Shown here piece by piece: positions 26,333 through 36,572 of a DNA stretch of 64,000 nt. A program made the translations under genes and the position numbers. Source of the DNA: Brettanomyces bruxellensis (taxonomy: Eukaryota > Ascomycota > Pichiomycetes > Pichiales > Pichiaceae). The first letter of the stretch is position 1; every line of letters starts with the position of its first letter. Below the pieces are notes generated by a model, which saw only the letters and a list, made by a program, of their open reading frames with translations, was not told the origin of the DNA and did no database searches. Where the stretch lies: assembly GCF_011074885.1 (NCBI RefSeq), contig NC_054688.1:558001-622000 (forward strand). Reading direction: 5' to 3'.

Positions 26333-28180
26333 ATGACTGTTTCAAACCATTGGCAGTACTCAGATGAAATATTGACCAATTCGCTTAGGGGACTAGTTAG
26401 AACCAACCCGGACTTGAAGTACTTAGCAGCCGAGAGAGTTGTGTATTCATCCTCATCAAGCAAGGATAAAGTGGCTATTCTTTCTGGTGGAGGTGCAGGA
26501 CACGAGCCTTTACATGCAGGATTTGTCGGTAAGGGAATGCTAGATGTGGCAGTTTCAGGCCAGGTGTTTGCTTCACCTTCAGTTAAGCAGATCTACAGTG
26601 GATTGAAGGCGAAGAAGTCCAACAAAGGTACATTGGTTGTGGTGAAGAATTACACAGGTGATGTTATTCATTTCGGAATGGCCACCCAAAAAGTCCGGGC
26701 TGAAGGTTACAATGCAAAGCTTTTAGTGGTGCAAGATGATGTTGCAGTTCCTCGGAGCAAGAATGCCATGGTTGGAAGACGTGCTTTGGCTGGTACGTGT
26801 CTTGTTCACAAGGTGATTGGTGCCAAAGCTGCCCAAGATGGAGCAAAGGCAACTTTAGATGAAGTTTACGATATTGGCCAGCGTGTCAACCGTAATCTTG
26901 CCACTGTTGGTGCCTCCCTTGATCATGTTGTTATTCCAAAAATTACCACCGAGGAAAATTCGACCAACGAGGATGAAGATGGAAGTGATTCAGATGAAGA
27001 GGTGGAAGGACTTAAACCGGACGAGGCGGAAATAGGTATGGGTATTCACAATGAGCCAGGTATTAAGCGGATTTCACCTATCCCAGATATCAACGATTTG
27101 TTAGATGAAATGCTGGGATATATCTTCTCGAAGGAGGACAAAGAAAGACATTATGTTGATTTCGACGATGGCGATGAAGTTGCATTGCTTGTGAACAGCT
27201 TGGGTGCTACGTCCAATCTTGAATTGTTTGCAATTCAGAACTATGCCGTTCAACTTTTGCGTAAAAAGTATGGAATCGATCCGGTTAGATGCTACACAGG
27301 AACTTTCACGACATCTTTGGACGGCCCAGGTTTCAGTATCACTATATTAAACATCACCAAGGCCGGTGGAAAGGAAATCAAGAAGTGTCTCGACTATCCT
27401 ACTGATGTCCCAGCTTGGAACTGCCATGTTTCATCTGCGACATGGGAAAATGCACTAGGTGATCAGGCTGTGGTTGAGGAACCTGAGGAAATTGCTCATC
27501 CAAAGTTGCCAACCTCGAACGTTAAGTTCGACTCGAAGCTTTTCCGGGAGATGCTAACTGAAGGATCTAAGAGAGCGCTTGAAAAAGAACCTAAGATCAC
27601 GCTTTATGATACGGTGGCAGGTGATGGAGATTGCGGTGAGACTCTTTCTAGAGGAGCAAATGGAATATTGAAAGCTTTCAGGAAGAATTCTTTGGAGGAG
27701 ACGGATGCAGTGAAGTCCCTATCCCAGCTTACTGACTTGATCGAGACTAAGATGGGTGGAACTTCCGGTGGATTGTACGCTATTTTTATTTCTGGTTTAG
27801 CCAACAGTTTCAAGAGGCAGGAGGAGCAGAATGGAAAGGGATTCAACGTGGGTATTAATGCAACAGTCACGGCTTTAAAGGATGCTCTAGCTACGCTTGA
27901 AAACTACACCAGAGCTAGAAAGGGGGACAGAACCATGATGGATGCATTGATTCCATTTATTGAAAAGCTCGACACGACAAAGGATGTGAAGAAGGCAGCA
28001 TTGGCAGCTCACGAAGGAGCAGAAGCTACCAGAAAGATGAATGCCATGTTTGGAAGAGCTGCCTATGTGGGAAAAGAAGAATTTAAACAATTCGAGGCGG
28101 AAGGTGGATTGCCAGATCCCGGTGCAATTGGTTTGGCTGCCATTTTGAGTGGTTTTGCCGATGCATACTCTAAGAATTAA
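26333..28180 (+). CDS. DAK: Dihydroxyacetone kinase
   Basis: ATP-dependent kinase that phosphorylates dihydroxyacetone (and glyceraldehyde) to dihydroxyacetone phosphate. It detoxifies dihydroxyacetone in glycerol metabolism and, in methylotrophic yeasts, is the cytosolic step after dihydroxyacetone synthase. The 615-residue protein has the DhaK domain (about 1-345) with GGGAGHEPLHAGFVG and the substrate-binding His in GMGIHNEPG, and the DhaL ATP-binding domain (about 400-612) with TVAGDGDCGETL holding metal-binding Asp residues. It also has MGGTSGGLY and GDRTMMDAL. Close to the K. phaffii enzyme along its length. A Glu/Asp-rich insert (about 203-225) precedes the His motif. Promoter elements are listed separately. 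It is followed in tandem by the THI20-type gene. Confidence 0.95.
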   Translation: MTVSNHWQYSDEILTNSLRGLVRTNPDLKYLAAERVVYSSSSSKDKVAILSGGGAGHEPLHAGFVGKGMLDVAVSGQVFASPSVKQIYSGLKAKKSNKGTLVVVKNYTGDVIHFGMATQKVRAEGYNAKLLVVQDDVAVPRSKNAMVGRRALAGTCLVHKVIGAKAAQDGAKATLDEVYDIGQRVNRNLATVGASLDHVVIPKITTEENSTNEDEDGSDSDEEVEGLKPDEAEIGMGIHNEPGIKRISPIPDINDLLDEMLGYIFSKEDKERHYVDFDDGDEVALLVNSLGATSNLELFAIQNYAVQLLRKKYGIDPVRCYTGTFTTSLDGPGFSITILNITKAGGKEIKKCLDYPTDVPAWNCHVSSATWENALGDQAVVEEPEEIAHPKLPTSNVKFDSKLFREMLTEGSKRALEKEPKITLYDTVAGDGDCGETLSRGANGILKAFRKNSLEETDAVKSLSQLTDLIETKMGGTSGGLYAIFISGLANSFKRQEEQNGKGFNVGINATVTALKDALATLENYTRARKGDRTMMDALIPFIEKLDTTKDVKKAALAAHEGAEATRKMNAMFGRAAYVGKEEFKQFEAEGGLPDPGAIGLAAILSGFADAYSKN

Positions 28181-28797
28181 ATGGTGCTTATGAACCTTAA
28201 CAAGCACTGCTTTTTTCTGTTTTAATTGCTATATAATTATTCTTTTTAAGTGATAATAAATACAAATGCTTACATACGAGCACCTGTCATAGTCCGTGGG
28301 ATAATACCGGACTTTGTCCAATGTCGGGTAGGACAAAAATATAATCTTGATGAAAAGATAAATAATGCCAGATAGGGGTTGTATTGACCTGCAAATTGGA
28401 ACAATCTCTTTCAGTAAACACTCCCTCCGATACATCCAAATTACATCCCTTGCTAGATGGCAATGAATCAATCGGATTGAAGATCTGTGTGGATGCCTCA
28501 TTACAGTTCTTGTTCTGCATATTTTTTTTTTCATTATTTCTACAATGGATCTGGGGTAAGAAATCAAATATCATCCCACGCACTTATAATCTAGTCCATA
28601 TCCCAAGGCGGAAAGAAAATTCAAAATTACTCTCGAAACGAAATAATTTTTCACCCGCGCTTTCTTTTCGTATTTATCAAGGCCAGGTGCTCATTTGAAC
28701 CGAGCTGGTTCCAAAACGAAGTAGATGGAGATGTAGACGATCAATTAATAGAGCAAACCAAAGAAAGTTAAAATACAGTAGTTACTGTTTTTCAAGA
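28181..28797. other. Intergenic region DAK/THI20
   Basis: No gene is supported in these 617 bp; overlapping short frames on both strands show no motif. It carries the DAK 3' UTR and the THI20 promoter. I see no thiamine riboswitch, which would in any case be unexpected in budding yeast. Confidence 0.5.
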
Positions 28798-30510
28798 ATG
28801 ACCGGAGAGAAAGCTGTCACAAAAGACCTTACATCATATCTCAAGGCTGGCCTTACACCGCCTGCAATTAGAACACCAGGAGTTTTGACAATTGCAGGTT
28901 CAGATTGCTCTGGCGGTGCAGGATTGGAAGCCGATATGAAAACAATTACTCTCTGTAAGTGTTATGCCATGACGTGCATTACAGCTCTTACAGCACAGAA
29001 TTCAAAAGGTGTTCATGCCGTGTATCCAACCTCTGCAGAAACTGTCGAAAAGGTGCTTACAGCTTTGAAAAACGACGAGTTAAACCTCAAGGCCGTCAAA
29101 GTTGGTCTTCTTCCAAGCACATGCATTGAACCGGTGTCTAAATTCTTAAAGCAATGCCATCAAATGGACTTGGATGCTGTTGTTCTGGACCCCGTTTTCG
29201 TTGCTAACAGTGGTGATAGTTTTGGATCATCCCAGGCTCCCCAATTAATTAGCATTTTCAAATACTGCCGTCTTATCACACCAAACTTTGCCGAGGCGGA
29301 GATCATTTTATCGCACTTGAAAGGTTACTCTGAATCAAAACATGTAGCAGTTACTGGGGTAGAATCTCTATGCGAGGCTGCTGCCACAATCGGTAAGCAA
29401 GTACAGTCTAGCATATTAATTAAAGGTGGCCATATACCTTTCAATGCCCAAGGTTCCAGTATCGACAAAGAGAATCCAAAAATTATCTACAATGTTCTTT
29501 ATGATGATGCCACAGGTGCGATAACTGTGTTTAAAAGCAACTACATTGATTCCGAGAATACTCATGGAACAGGTTGCACTATGTCATCGTTTATAGCTTC
29601 GAGCTTGGCATCTGGCTACAATCTAAAGGAGTCAGTGCAGAAATCCATCGAGTTTCTTAACGAGGCGATTAGAAGATCCATTCCTCAGCATAATGGCTCA
29701 GTGAATCACCTATGGAGGGTTGAGGAGGACATTAATCTTGAGAAAGTTGCCGTCAATCCAAAAACGTTTGAAAAATCGTCACCATTCTCACCAAAGCTCA
29801 ACTTGCTGAATAATCTAATTATGGACAAGGATGTGAACCCGATATGGATTTCATTTACACAGTCAGACTTCTTCCGGTCGCTTAACGATGGTACAATGAG
29901 AGAATCTGCCATTCGCCACTTCCTTCTTCAAGACTATAGATATCTTAAAACATTCTTAGCCTGTCATTGGCGCCTTCATGAACTTGCCCCAACTCCTGAA
30001 TCGCGCGAAAAGATGGCAGATGCAGCACGTTCAGTTGAAAAGGAGTTGAGTGGTCACATTAAATTTCTCAAGACGAAGTTTGGAATAGACAATCCAGAGG
30101 AAATAGGATCTTCACCGGCATTGTTGAGTTACGTGAACTATATGGAGAAATATCAGAAAGGAGACAGTTTTTTGGATCTCGAGACTGCTTTAATTCCATG
30201 CCAGTTTGGGTTCAACCCGGCTGTCGCTAGATACTATAAGCCAACCGCTGCATATGACACCGCAACTGGTGGTAAGGTCACTACAGATCTTTGTGACTTT
30301 GTACCTTGTAAATCCCAATATGAGAGCTGGCTTCAAGCTGCTGTATCTCCTTCTTATCATCAGGTTTTATTCGAGTTGCAGTCAACCTACAATTCAATTT
30401 TCAGCGATACAGTTGCCAAAGGCGAAACAAGCTACAATCGCCTAAAAAAGATTTTCGCCGAAGGTTGTCAGCAAGAATACGATTTCTGGAATGAATGCTA
30501 CAACTCATAG
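28798..30510 (+). CDS. THI20: HMP/HMP-phosphate kinase with TENA domain (Thi20 type)
   Basis: Bifunctional thiamine-pathway enzyme. The N-terminal ThiD-like domain (about 20-300) phosphorylates hydroxymethylpyrimidine and its phosphate; it has TIAGSDCSGGAGLEADMKT near the start, a GHGTGCTMSS-like anion hole region (here THGTGCTMSS) and the DPVFVANSGD motif. The C-terminal TENA/THI-4 domain (about 345-568) has thiaminase II activity in Saccharomyces Thi20, releasing reusable pyrimidine; it shows FLLQDYRYLKTF and a C-terminal EYDFWNECY. The 570-residue length matches Thi20/Thi21 (551). Thi22 is the alternative name in Saccharomyces for an inactive paralogue. Transcription is probably thiamine-repressed, but no element is visible. 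Confidence 0.92.
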   Translation: MTGEKAVTKDLTSYLKAGLTPPAIRTPGVLTIAGSDCSGGAGLEADMKTITLCKCYAMTCITALTAQNSKGVHAVYPTSAETVEKVLTALKNDELNLKAVKVGLLPSTCIEPVSKFLKQCHQMDLDAVVLDPVFVANSGDSFGSSQAPQLISIFKYCRLITPNFAEAEIILSHLKGYSESKHVAVTGVESLCEAAATIGKQVQSSILIKGGHIPFNAQGSSIDKENPKIIYNVLYDDATGAITVFKSNYIDSENTHGTGCTMSSFIASSLASGYNLKESVQKSIEFLNEAIRRSIPQHNGSVNHLWRVEEDINLEKVAVNPKTFEKSSPFSPKLNLLNNLIMDKDVNPIWISFTQSDFFRSLNDGTMRESAIRHFLLQDYRYLKTFLACHWRLHELAPTPESREKMADAARSVEKELSGHIKFLKTKFGIDNPEEIGSSPALLSYVNYMEKYQKGDSFLDLETALIPCQFGFNPAVARYYKPTAAYDTATGGKVTTDLCDFVPCKSQYESWLQAAVSPSYHQVLFELQSTYNSIFSDTVAKGETSYNRLKKIFAEGCQQEYDFWNECYNS

Positions 30511-30600
30511 ACAGGGAAAATGTTATAACCACCCAAAACTGCAAATATTAATGATATCCATATTATAGACCCGTAATCCCATAAATGCCTTGTATTGAAC

Positions 30601-31533
30601 TCACATAAATGTTTTTGTGGCGCTGGAGCCAAGATGTTGAAGCATTTGCTGCATTTCGTCCTCCCTACTTACCTCCTTTAAAGCATCATCAAATCCAAGA
30701 GACTTCAATAGATCGTCCCCGGACTGCTGCTTTATGTAATCCTCTAATGTCTGTGTCCCAGAACCTGATAGAAAATCCTCAAAAAGCTGCCCACCAACCA
30801 CATCACTACCACTTTCTCCTTGCTTCTTCTGCAAAGAAGCGCCACGCGAAGATTTTTCAGCTGGTATATTCACTGTGGAAGTATTAGAGATAGGTATCTT
30901 TCTAGCCAGTGCATCACTTAAGTTTGGATCGTTTCTCGTAGATTCCTGTTGAGCTGCCGAGGAACTAAGGCGAACATGCTCATCAATCGATGCAGGTTCA
31001 TCAACCATTGCTGGAGAGTCTTTGCCTCCAGTTATGTAATCAATCACCTGGTCTGGACTCATTGCACTCAAACTCGTTGACGGGCTTGGCAAATTTTCGT
31101 AGCGGTCCGTATATAAATCTGGAGTTGATCCATTTGGGGCACCACTTGATGGCGAGTCGATCGACGAGATAAACGTTGCTGTATTTGGATCAAAGCTTAG
31201 GGGAGACTCAACTGGAGGTGAAGCAGACAATCTGAATGTAGAAGAAGTTATCCTTTTCTTGGATTTATTTGCACAGCAACCACATTCACCTGTGATAATG
31301 CAGGCGCAGTCTTTGTCATGAATCTTTGTAGAAGGATTGTGCTTCTGGCTGCAATTACATGCAACATGAGAGTTTTTCAGTTTTCGAAGCTCCTTACAAT
31401 GTGGGCATTGTGTCGATGGCCGGCCTTTTGGCTTTATCATAATAAGTTTCGCGTCCCTGTGATTGCACGTGCTTGCTCTGTGGCCCCTGATACACCTTTC
31501 ACAGGCGTATTTCATGTTATTTATGATGATCAT
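30601..31533 (-). CDS. Copper-fist transcription factor
   Basis: DNA-binding regulator of the copper-fist family (Ace1/Cup2, Mac1, Haa1). The 310-residue protein begins MIIINNMKYACERC. Zinc ligands Cys11, Cys14, Cys23 and His25 are present. The minor-groove motif KGRP is at 36-39 and is followed by STQCPHC. A Cys cluster follows (CNCSQKH, CACIITGECGCC, about 58-90), resembling the copper-binding region. The rest is Ser-rich with a C-terminal Leu-containing acidic segment (LLKSLGFDDALKEV) that may activate transcription. Haa1 (acid-stress regulator) has the same N-terminus but is about twice as long; Ace1/Cup2-type (225) and Mac1-type (417) are closer in size. The exact orthologue is undecided. 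The start is the first Met, matching the family's MVLING-type opening. Confidence 0.88.
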   Translation of the reverse strand: MIIINNMKYACERCIRGHRASTCNHRDAKLIMIKPKGRPSTQCPHCKELRKLKNSHVACNCSQKHNPSTKIHDKDCACIITGECGCCANKSKKRITSSTFRLSASPPVESPLSFDPNTATFISSIDSPSSGAPNGSTPDLYTDRYENLPSPSTSLSAMSPDQVIDYITGGKDSPAMVDEPASIDEHVRLSSSAAQQESTRNDPNLSDALARKIPISNTSTVNIPAEKSSRGASLQKKQGESGSDVVGGQLFEDFLSGSGTQTLEDYIKQQSGDDLLKSLGFDDALKEVSREDEMQQMLQHLGSSATKTFM

Positions 31534-32288
31534 TTCTGTAAGGTTCTATAAAAAATTCCGTGGATTTATTCGAAAGATGATTGATTTAAAGATATAACCA
31601 ACCCTTTTCTTAAGTTTATTATTTGATGAATTCCAAGGGAAAATGTGAAGTTGTGAAGTTAAACTTATGAACCATGGGGTGTTAGAAAGTATGTCAATCT
31701 GTTAGATAAAGGACATGCGATGGATTTTAAGTACGAGCATTTTTTTATTGTAGGCTTGAGAAGGCATGATCCGGAATCATCGATAACGTTGCCGGCAAAA
31801 AAAAAAAAAAAAAATGACTATCATCAAATCCGCCGGGCGGAAATATCTCAATCCAGAAGCATCCATGTTAACAATCTTAATTTTTTTTTTTCTCCCACCC
31901 CCTCTCTTTTTTATGTCCTTTTTATGCTTTTTTCTCTCTTTTATTTGCTCATTAGTCTCAAATTTTGGCTTTCCATATCGAACCGCTGAGCTAATTTCGT
32001 AAACTCCGAGCCACACAAAGAGATTTCCAAGATTTTCCCTAAATAATATACTTTTTTGGTGAGTAAGATCCGTAGCTGTTATTTTATTATCCGTGAATTA
32101 AATTGTATATATATTTGATAATTATATATATGAGCAAAGGTACGCTTGCTTTTTCTTTAAATATAAGTTGTCTTTCTTTTTATCTTCTGTACTTTATCTC
32201 GAGGTCGAAAAGTAACTAATTTTTTGTGTACTGGCAGCAATTAATGCGCCCGTAAAGAACAAGAGGAAAAGCAAAATAAAATATAGAT
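31534..32288. other. Divergent promoter region with homopolymers
   Basis: No gene is supported in 755 bp between the copper-fist gene and the GT8 gene. A 19-base A run lies at 31797-31815 and T-rich/pyrimidine tracts follow at about 31880-31950. Both are typical of nucleosome-poor yeast promoters and prone to length variation. Confidence 0.5.
31797..31815. repeat. Poly(A) tract (A19)
   Basis: An uninterrupted run of 19 A. It is the longest homopolymer I noticed in the window and likely varies between isolates or sequencing runs. Confidence 0.85.
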
Positions 32289-33248
32289 ATGACAGTTCAA
32301 CAATTGAGCACATTTCAGGATACTGACCTCAGTAATCACAAGAAAATATGGGCCACACTTATCACGAACGATAAATATGTTCCTGGATTATTGACGTTGG
32401 ATTATTCACTAAAAAGATCCAAATCAAAATATCCTCTAGTAGCAATGTATACTGAGCAGATTGACCCGGATTCCTTAAATGCAATTGCGCAAAGAGGGAT
32501 CCCAATTCATAGGATCCATAAACTCAAACCAGCCAAATCACCAGAACTATCAAACGATCCCAGGTTCAACGAGTGCTGGTCTAAATTATATGCTTTTAAA
32601 CTCACACAATTCGAACGTGTTGTTGAAATGGACAGTGATATGGTTGTCACTCAAAACATGGACGAACTCATGGATATCCCTCTCAGTTCTGACACAGCCT
32701 TTGCCGCCGCACCAGCCTGCGTTTGCAATCCGTTCAAATTGGCTCATTATCCGCACGATTGGGTCCCTTCAAACTGTTCTTTCACAGAATATGAAAAGAA
32801 AAAGATATCTGGTATTAATCCACGTGACCCATTTTGGGAAGTGAAGGGCCCAAGTGCTGAATTGGGGCTAAAAACGTGCAACGGAGGACTCGTGGTCATC
32901 AAACCGAGTAAGACTAACTATCAAAAAATCCTCGAGACATTGCAAAATCCAGAAAAGACAGCCACTTATAAGTTCACTGATCAGGAATTATTGTCGGACA
33001 TCTTTGAGAATCATTGGCTCTGTTTGTCGTACGTGTACAACTCCTTGAAGAGCTTCACTAGTTGCCATCCAGATATCTGGGACCTAAAGAAGATTAAGAA
33101 TATTCATTACATCCTTACACCGAAGCCATGGCAAGTCGATCCGGATCAATATGATGATACCACTGGCACGTTCTCTCTCTGGTGGTCAGCTAATGAGGAG
33201 CGTAAGCGTTTGGAGAAAAAACTTGGTTTGAAAGATTTTGGATCCTAA
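32289..33248 (+). CDS. Family 8 glycosyltransferase (glycogenin/galactinol synthase-like)
   Basis: Retaining nucleotide-sugar glycosyltransferase of the GT8 type. The 319-residue protein opens with IWATLITNDKYVPGLLTLDYSLKR-type sequence found in this family. The metal-binding DxD motif is Asp115-Ser-Asp117 in EMDSDMVV. Further family signs are CNGGLVVIKPS and FTDQELLSDIF. There is no signal peptide or membrane anchor, so it is probably cytosolic. Saccharomyces has only glycogenins (Glg1/Glg2) of this type, which carry long C-terminal tails missing here. Similar single-domain proteins occur in Pichiaceae, Schizosaccharomyces and filamentous fungi, where the acceptor is generally unknown. I infer a sugar transfer role without naming the acceptor. 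Confidence 0.85.
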   Translation: MTVQQLSTFQDTDLSNHKKIWATLITNDKYVPGLLTLDYSLKRSKSKYPLVAMYTEQIDPDSLNAIAQRGIPIHRIHKLKPAKSPELSNDPRFNECWSKLYAFKLTQFERVVEMDSDMVVTQNMDELMDIPLSSDTAFAAAPACVCNPFKLAHYPHDWVPSNCSFTEYEKKKISGINPRDPFWEVKGPSAELGLKTCNGGLVVIKPSKTNYQKILETLQNPEKTATYKFTDQELLSDIFENHWLCLSYVYNSLKSFTSCHPDIWDLKKIKNIHYILTPKPWQVDPDQYDDTTGTFSLWWSANEERKRLEKKLGLKDFGS

Positions 33249-33434
33249 AGGAAGAGTTATCGTTCCGCTTTTAACTATTATTGTTATCATTATTATTCCT
33301 TTTTGTTTTCTCTTTCCCTTATATTTACCGTCGATTTGTGAAGCAAATCTCATGTTTACTTTGGACTCTGCTGTTCCTTTTCTGTTATCATTCTCTTTAG
33401 TCTATTAATATAATTCTGGCACAAAATTCAGAAT

Positions 33435-34775
33435 TCAATCATCTCTGAGGCTATCACTAGTTGACGTGATGCTTCTCCGGCTAGTAGAAATTGTTCGATG
33501 CTCGTCTATAGTGCTGGATCTAGATCTTATCTTAGCAACCGGCTCAGGGATCCAGTTTCTGTTTGAATCGGCAAATTGTAATGGTGCCGGTATTGAAACA
33601 GCTCTAATATTTTCAAATAATGAGCCACTTGTACGTAACGGGCTCATTGAAAGATCTTGCATAGTCTCCTGACCGGACCTTATATTAGGAAGAGGTGAAC
33701 TAGTCCGCCGGATTGGAATACGTTCATCACTACTGGCTTCCATTCCAGAGGATCCCATATCCCTTAAAGCAATCTCATTTAAGTTTTCCAAACTCGACTC
33801 TTCTTTTGGAGTGCTCATAGGCAATAGTCCCTGCTCCCGTTTCCAATCCATCCTCTTGTATTTAAAGAACAGATACGTTATCACCAAGTTGAGACTCATC
33901 TGAAATACAGCTGCCACTATAAAGATCATACCGACATTGTTTGTTCCATAAAGTAGATACGAAATTTTTGTAAGATCACCAGCTAGCCACGAAAGAAGAA
34001 GAATTGTCTTGAAGTTTTGGACGGTTTGAATTCGCCTGAAAAGCATAATTTGCGGTAAAGGAAGCGAGCTTTCAATCAGAAATGAAATTGACCCTAGGAT
34101 TATTCCAAAATGTTCCTTCTCGTGTAAATAGTATTGTAAAACTGACAATGTTGCCACTAGAAAAGCCAAAAAGTACCAATACTTTCGGGATGCTTGCCAC
34201 TGCCAAAAACGCAAGGGCCTCATATAATGGCCATCAAAAAGGCGTAAGACTTCTCCAATCAATTTGAGAAAGAAGATCCCTAATAGCATCAAGTTCCTCC
34301 CCCAATTGTTAAATAGAACTCTGAGGGATCCTAGTATAATTCTCCTGAAGACAATTCTTCCGTCATATTCATCTCTGCAGTATTGATCTATATCACTTCG
34401 AATTTTTGTGCTGTTCGCACGTATAAAGTCATCATGAAGATCTTCCCAATGGCCATCATATCGTTCAAGCTTGATGGACTCCTGTGGCCTGAACTTAAGC
34501 GCATTGTAAAGTAAAATAACTTGTATAAAGATCATGACAAAGCACTGCCGGAGCAATGTTATTTCAAACGGATCATTAAAGTAGTAAAATATTCGGAATG
34601 TCGCCGACATTAGCATTGTTGAGCATATATCTATAGCAAAGCCCTTTGATGAACGTCGTTTTCTGATACTAAAAACAGTTGACCCATAGGAAATCAACGG
34701 TGTGAATGACATCACCCAGTTGACAACTGTAGAAATTTCAGGCACAAACTCTGGTGGGAAGACAAGGTATGCCAT
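33435..34775 (-). CDS. ANY1: PQ-loop membrane protein Any1
   Basis: Multi-pass membrane protein of the PQ-loop family. In Saccharomyces, Any1/Cfs1 (YMR010W) acts at endosome/Golgi membranes and its loss suppresses defects in phospholipid flippases. The 446-residue protein has an N-terminal PQ-loop repeat (about 10-100, with FTPLISYGSTVFSIRKRRSSKGFA), a loop rich in Asp and Arg (about 100-150), and a second set of helices (about 150-310) with a second PQ-like repeat (SLPLPQIMLFRRIQ). The C-terminal 130 residues are Ser/Arg-rich, cytosolic and probably phosphorylated. Order and length fit Any1 (405). It is divergent from CCE1. Confidence 0.85.
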   Translation of the reverse strand: MAYLVFPPEFVPEISTVVNWVMSFTPLISYGSTVFSIRKRRSSKGFAIDICSTMLMSATFRIFYYFNDPFEITLLRQCFVMIFIQVILLYNALKFRPQESIKLERYDGHWEDLHDDFIRANSTKIRSDIDQYCRDEYDGRIVFRRIILGSLRVLFNNWGRNLMLLGIFFLKLIGEVLRLFDGHYMRPLRFWQWQASRKYWYFLAFLVATLSVLQYYLHEKEHFGIILGSISFLIESSLPLPQIMLFRRIQTVQNFKTILLLSWLAGDLTKISYLLYGTNNVGMIFIVAAVFQMSLNLVITYLFFKYKRMDWKREQGLLPMSTPKEESSLENLNEIALRDMGSSGMEASSDERIPIRRTSSPLPNIRSGQETMQDLSMSPLRTSGSLFENIRAVSIPAPLQFADSNRNWIPEPVAKIRSRSSTIDEHRTISTSRRSITSTSDSLRDD

Positions 34776-35444
34776 TGTGGAAAAACAAAAAGCAAAACAA
34801 AATGGGGGTATGACGAGTATAAACGACTGTTCTAATGCAATATGCTTAGCAAAACTAGAAGATGAAACTTATGAAGCGAAGTATATCTTCCACTACCTTA
34901 GTCCCTTTTCCTATATGGAAAAAAAATATGTGTAAGATAGCAAAAACAGCCTTATTGGAAACCTTCCATCAAAGTCTGTTGTATAAACAAATATTAGGTC
35001 TAGAAGTGATAGATGAATCTGTTTGGTGGTGCTTAAAGAAATTGATGCGCCATGCGTTATCCGGATGAATGTTCGGATACTGAATCTGTGAAATGTGTGA
35101 AAAAGTAAAAGGGAGGTAATGAAATTTATCCCAAGCATTCCCCTCAACTCGGCTTGGCACTTCCTTTTTTATTTATTTACTTTATTTTTTTTTCGAACTT
35201 CAGAATTTTTCATTTCACTCGGGATTCGCGTTACTTTATCTTCCGGCTTGTCCTCCTGACGTTTGTTTACCCGGGAATCAGTTTTTTATTTACCCATTGT
35301 TTAGCGATGAATATGTCTTATTACTACAAAGCATCGTTATTATCAGCTACGCAAGAGAAATATTAGCACCGCTATTTCTTCTCTTTTTTATAGGCCACTA
35401 CACATTTACAATAGTAAAGCATAATATTTTATGACAGGGTACCG
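34776..35444. other. Divergent promoter region ANY1/CCE1
   Basis: No gene is supported in these 669 bp. Overlapping short frames of 60-80 residues on both strands have no recognisable motif and AT-driven composition. Confidence 0.5.
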
Positions 35445-36572
35445 ATGAGCCTCGTTTCTAAATTTGATTCCATTCTTTCCAAAGCAAGGCCGACTAATGC
35501 ATTTCTCAAAAATCTTGTTCGATTATGCGGTGTGCCCCAGCCACAGAATTCAACTAAACAAGCTTTAATAAGCTCATTAAAATTGTTTGCTGTTGCACCA
35601 CCTTCGATCTCACCGGTTGTGACTAAAACTGCTGCAGATGTTAAAAATGACTACGGATCGCAAAGGGGAAAATCAAATAAGCATTCCATAGTATCCATCG
35701 ATGTTGGCTTAAAGAACTTTTCTTTATCAAGATTTAGTGTCGGTTCAACCCCAGATACGGGCCTTCCTGCGGTCCCCTCTCTTCTACAATGGTTCAAAGT
35801 GAATCTTCCTCATTATGCTGGCTATAATGAGTGTCCACAGTTGGACCCACAAATATATTCTAAGATGATTGATCAGGCCTTAATGGATCTTGTTCTTATG
35901 CAGAATGTTTCAAATAATATATCAAATCCGGACATAATAATTATTGAGCGGCAGAGATTTCGAAGTAATGGGGGCAGAACAGTTCAGGAAAGTGTTATCA
36001 AGAGTAATATCGTTGAATTCATGCTTTTTTCCGCGCTACAAACATTGCATATGGTGCAACCATCATTCAACCCATTGATAGTGAGCTCATCACCACGAAC
36101 GATGTCCTTATATTGGGAAAACTACTTTTTGGATAGGATAACTGAAGCAGAACGAGCTGGAGTGGATGTCAAGGATACAAAAGCTCTTAGAATGATATTA
36201 GTTGACGACTGGCTTCAGTGTGCATTTGGGTCTACAATATCAGGTAAAACGAAGCGTGATGCCCTTTATCCGCCTTTTGTATTCAGCTCCGAGCTTACGG
36301 AAGGGTTCCAAATGATTGGATCCGATGGAATCTCAAAACGTTTTAAGCGGTTTAAAAGTGTATCCAGAAGGATTTATGAAAGTATGAAATTACTTAATGA
36401 AGTCAATATCCCAAGATATCGACTTGATCTAGAAGACGGTGGAGTGAAAAAAGGTGATGATGTCACAGATTCTTTGCTGCATGGATTGGTGTATTTGACA
36501 TTTGAGCGTAATAAGGAGTTACTACGCCGAAATATCCGACAAGGATTACTTTCTGTGTCTGAAGTCAACTGA
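35445..36572 (+). CDS. CCE1: Mitochondrial Holliday junction resolvase Cce1
   Basis: Structure-specific endonuclease that cuts four-way junctions in mitochondrial DNA (Cce1/Ydc2, RNase H-like fold). The 375-residue protein has an N-terminal SAP-like helical segment (about 15-50) and the catalytic core with Asp86 in SIDVGLKNFS, Glu168 in IIERQRFRS and Asp338/Asp339/Asp342 in KGDDVTDSLLHG. IERQR is diagnostic of the family. The N-terminus is basic with hydroxylated residues and could act as a mitochondrial presequence. Length is close to the Saccharomyces enzyme (353). It lies between ANY1 and CFD1. Confidence 0.93.
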   Translation: MSLVSKFDSILSKARPTNAFLKNLVRLCGVPQPQNSTKQALISSLKLFAVAPPSISPVVTKTAADVKNDYGSQRGKSNKHSIVSIDVGLKNFSLSRFSVGSTPDTGLPAVPSLLQWFKVNLPHYAGYNECPQLDPQIYSKMIDQALMDLVLMQNVSNNISNPDIIIIERQRFRSNGGRTVQESVIKSNIVEFMLFSALQTLHMVQPSFNPLIVSSSPRTMSLYWENYFLDRITEAERAGVDVKDTKALRMILVDDWLQCAFGSTISGKTKRDALYPPFVFSSELTEGFQMIGSDGISKRFKRFKSVSRRIYESMKLLNEVNIPRYRLDLEDGGVKKGDDVTDSLLHGLVYLTFERNKELLRRNIRQGLLSVSEVN

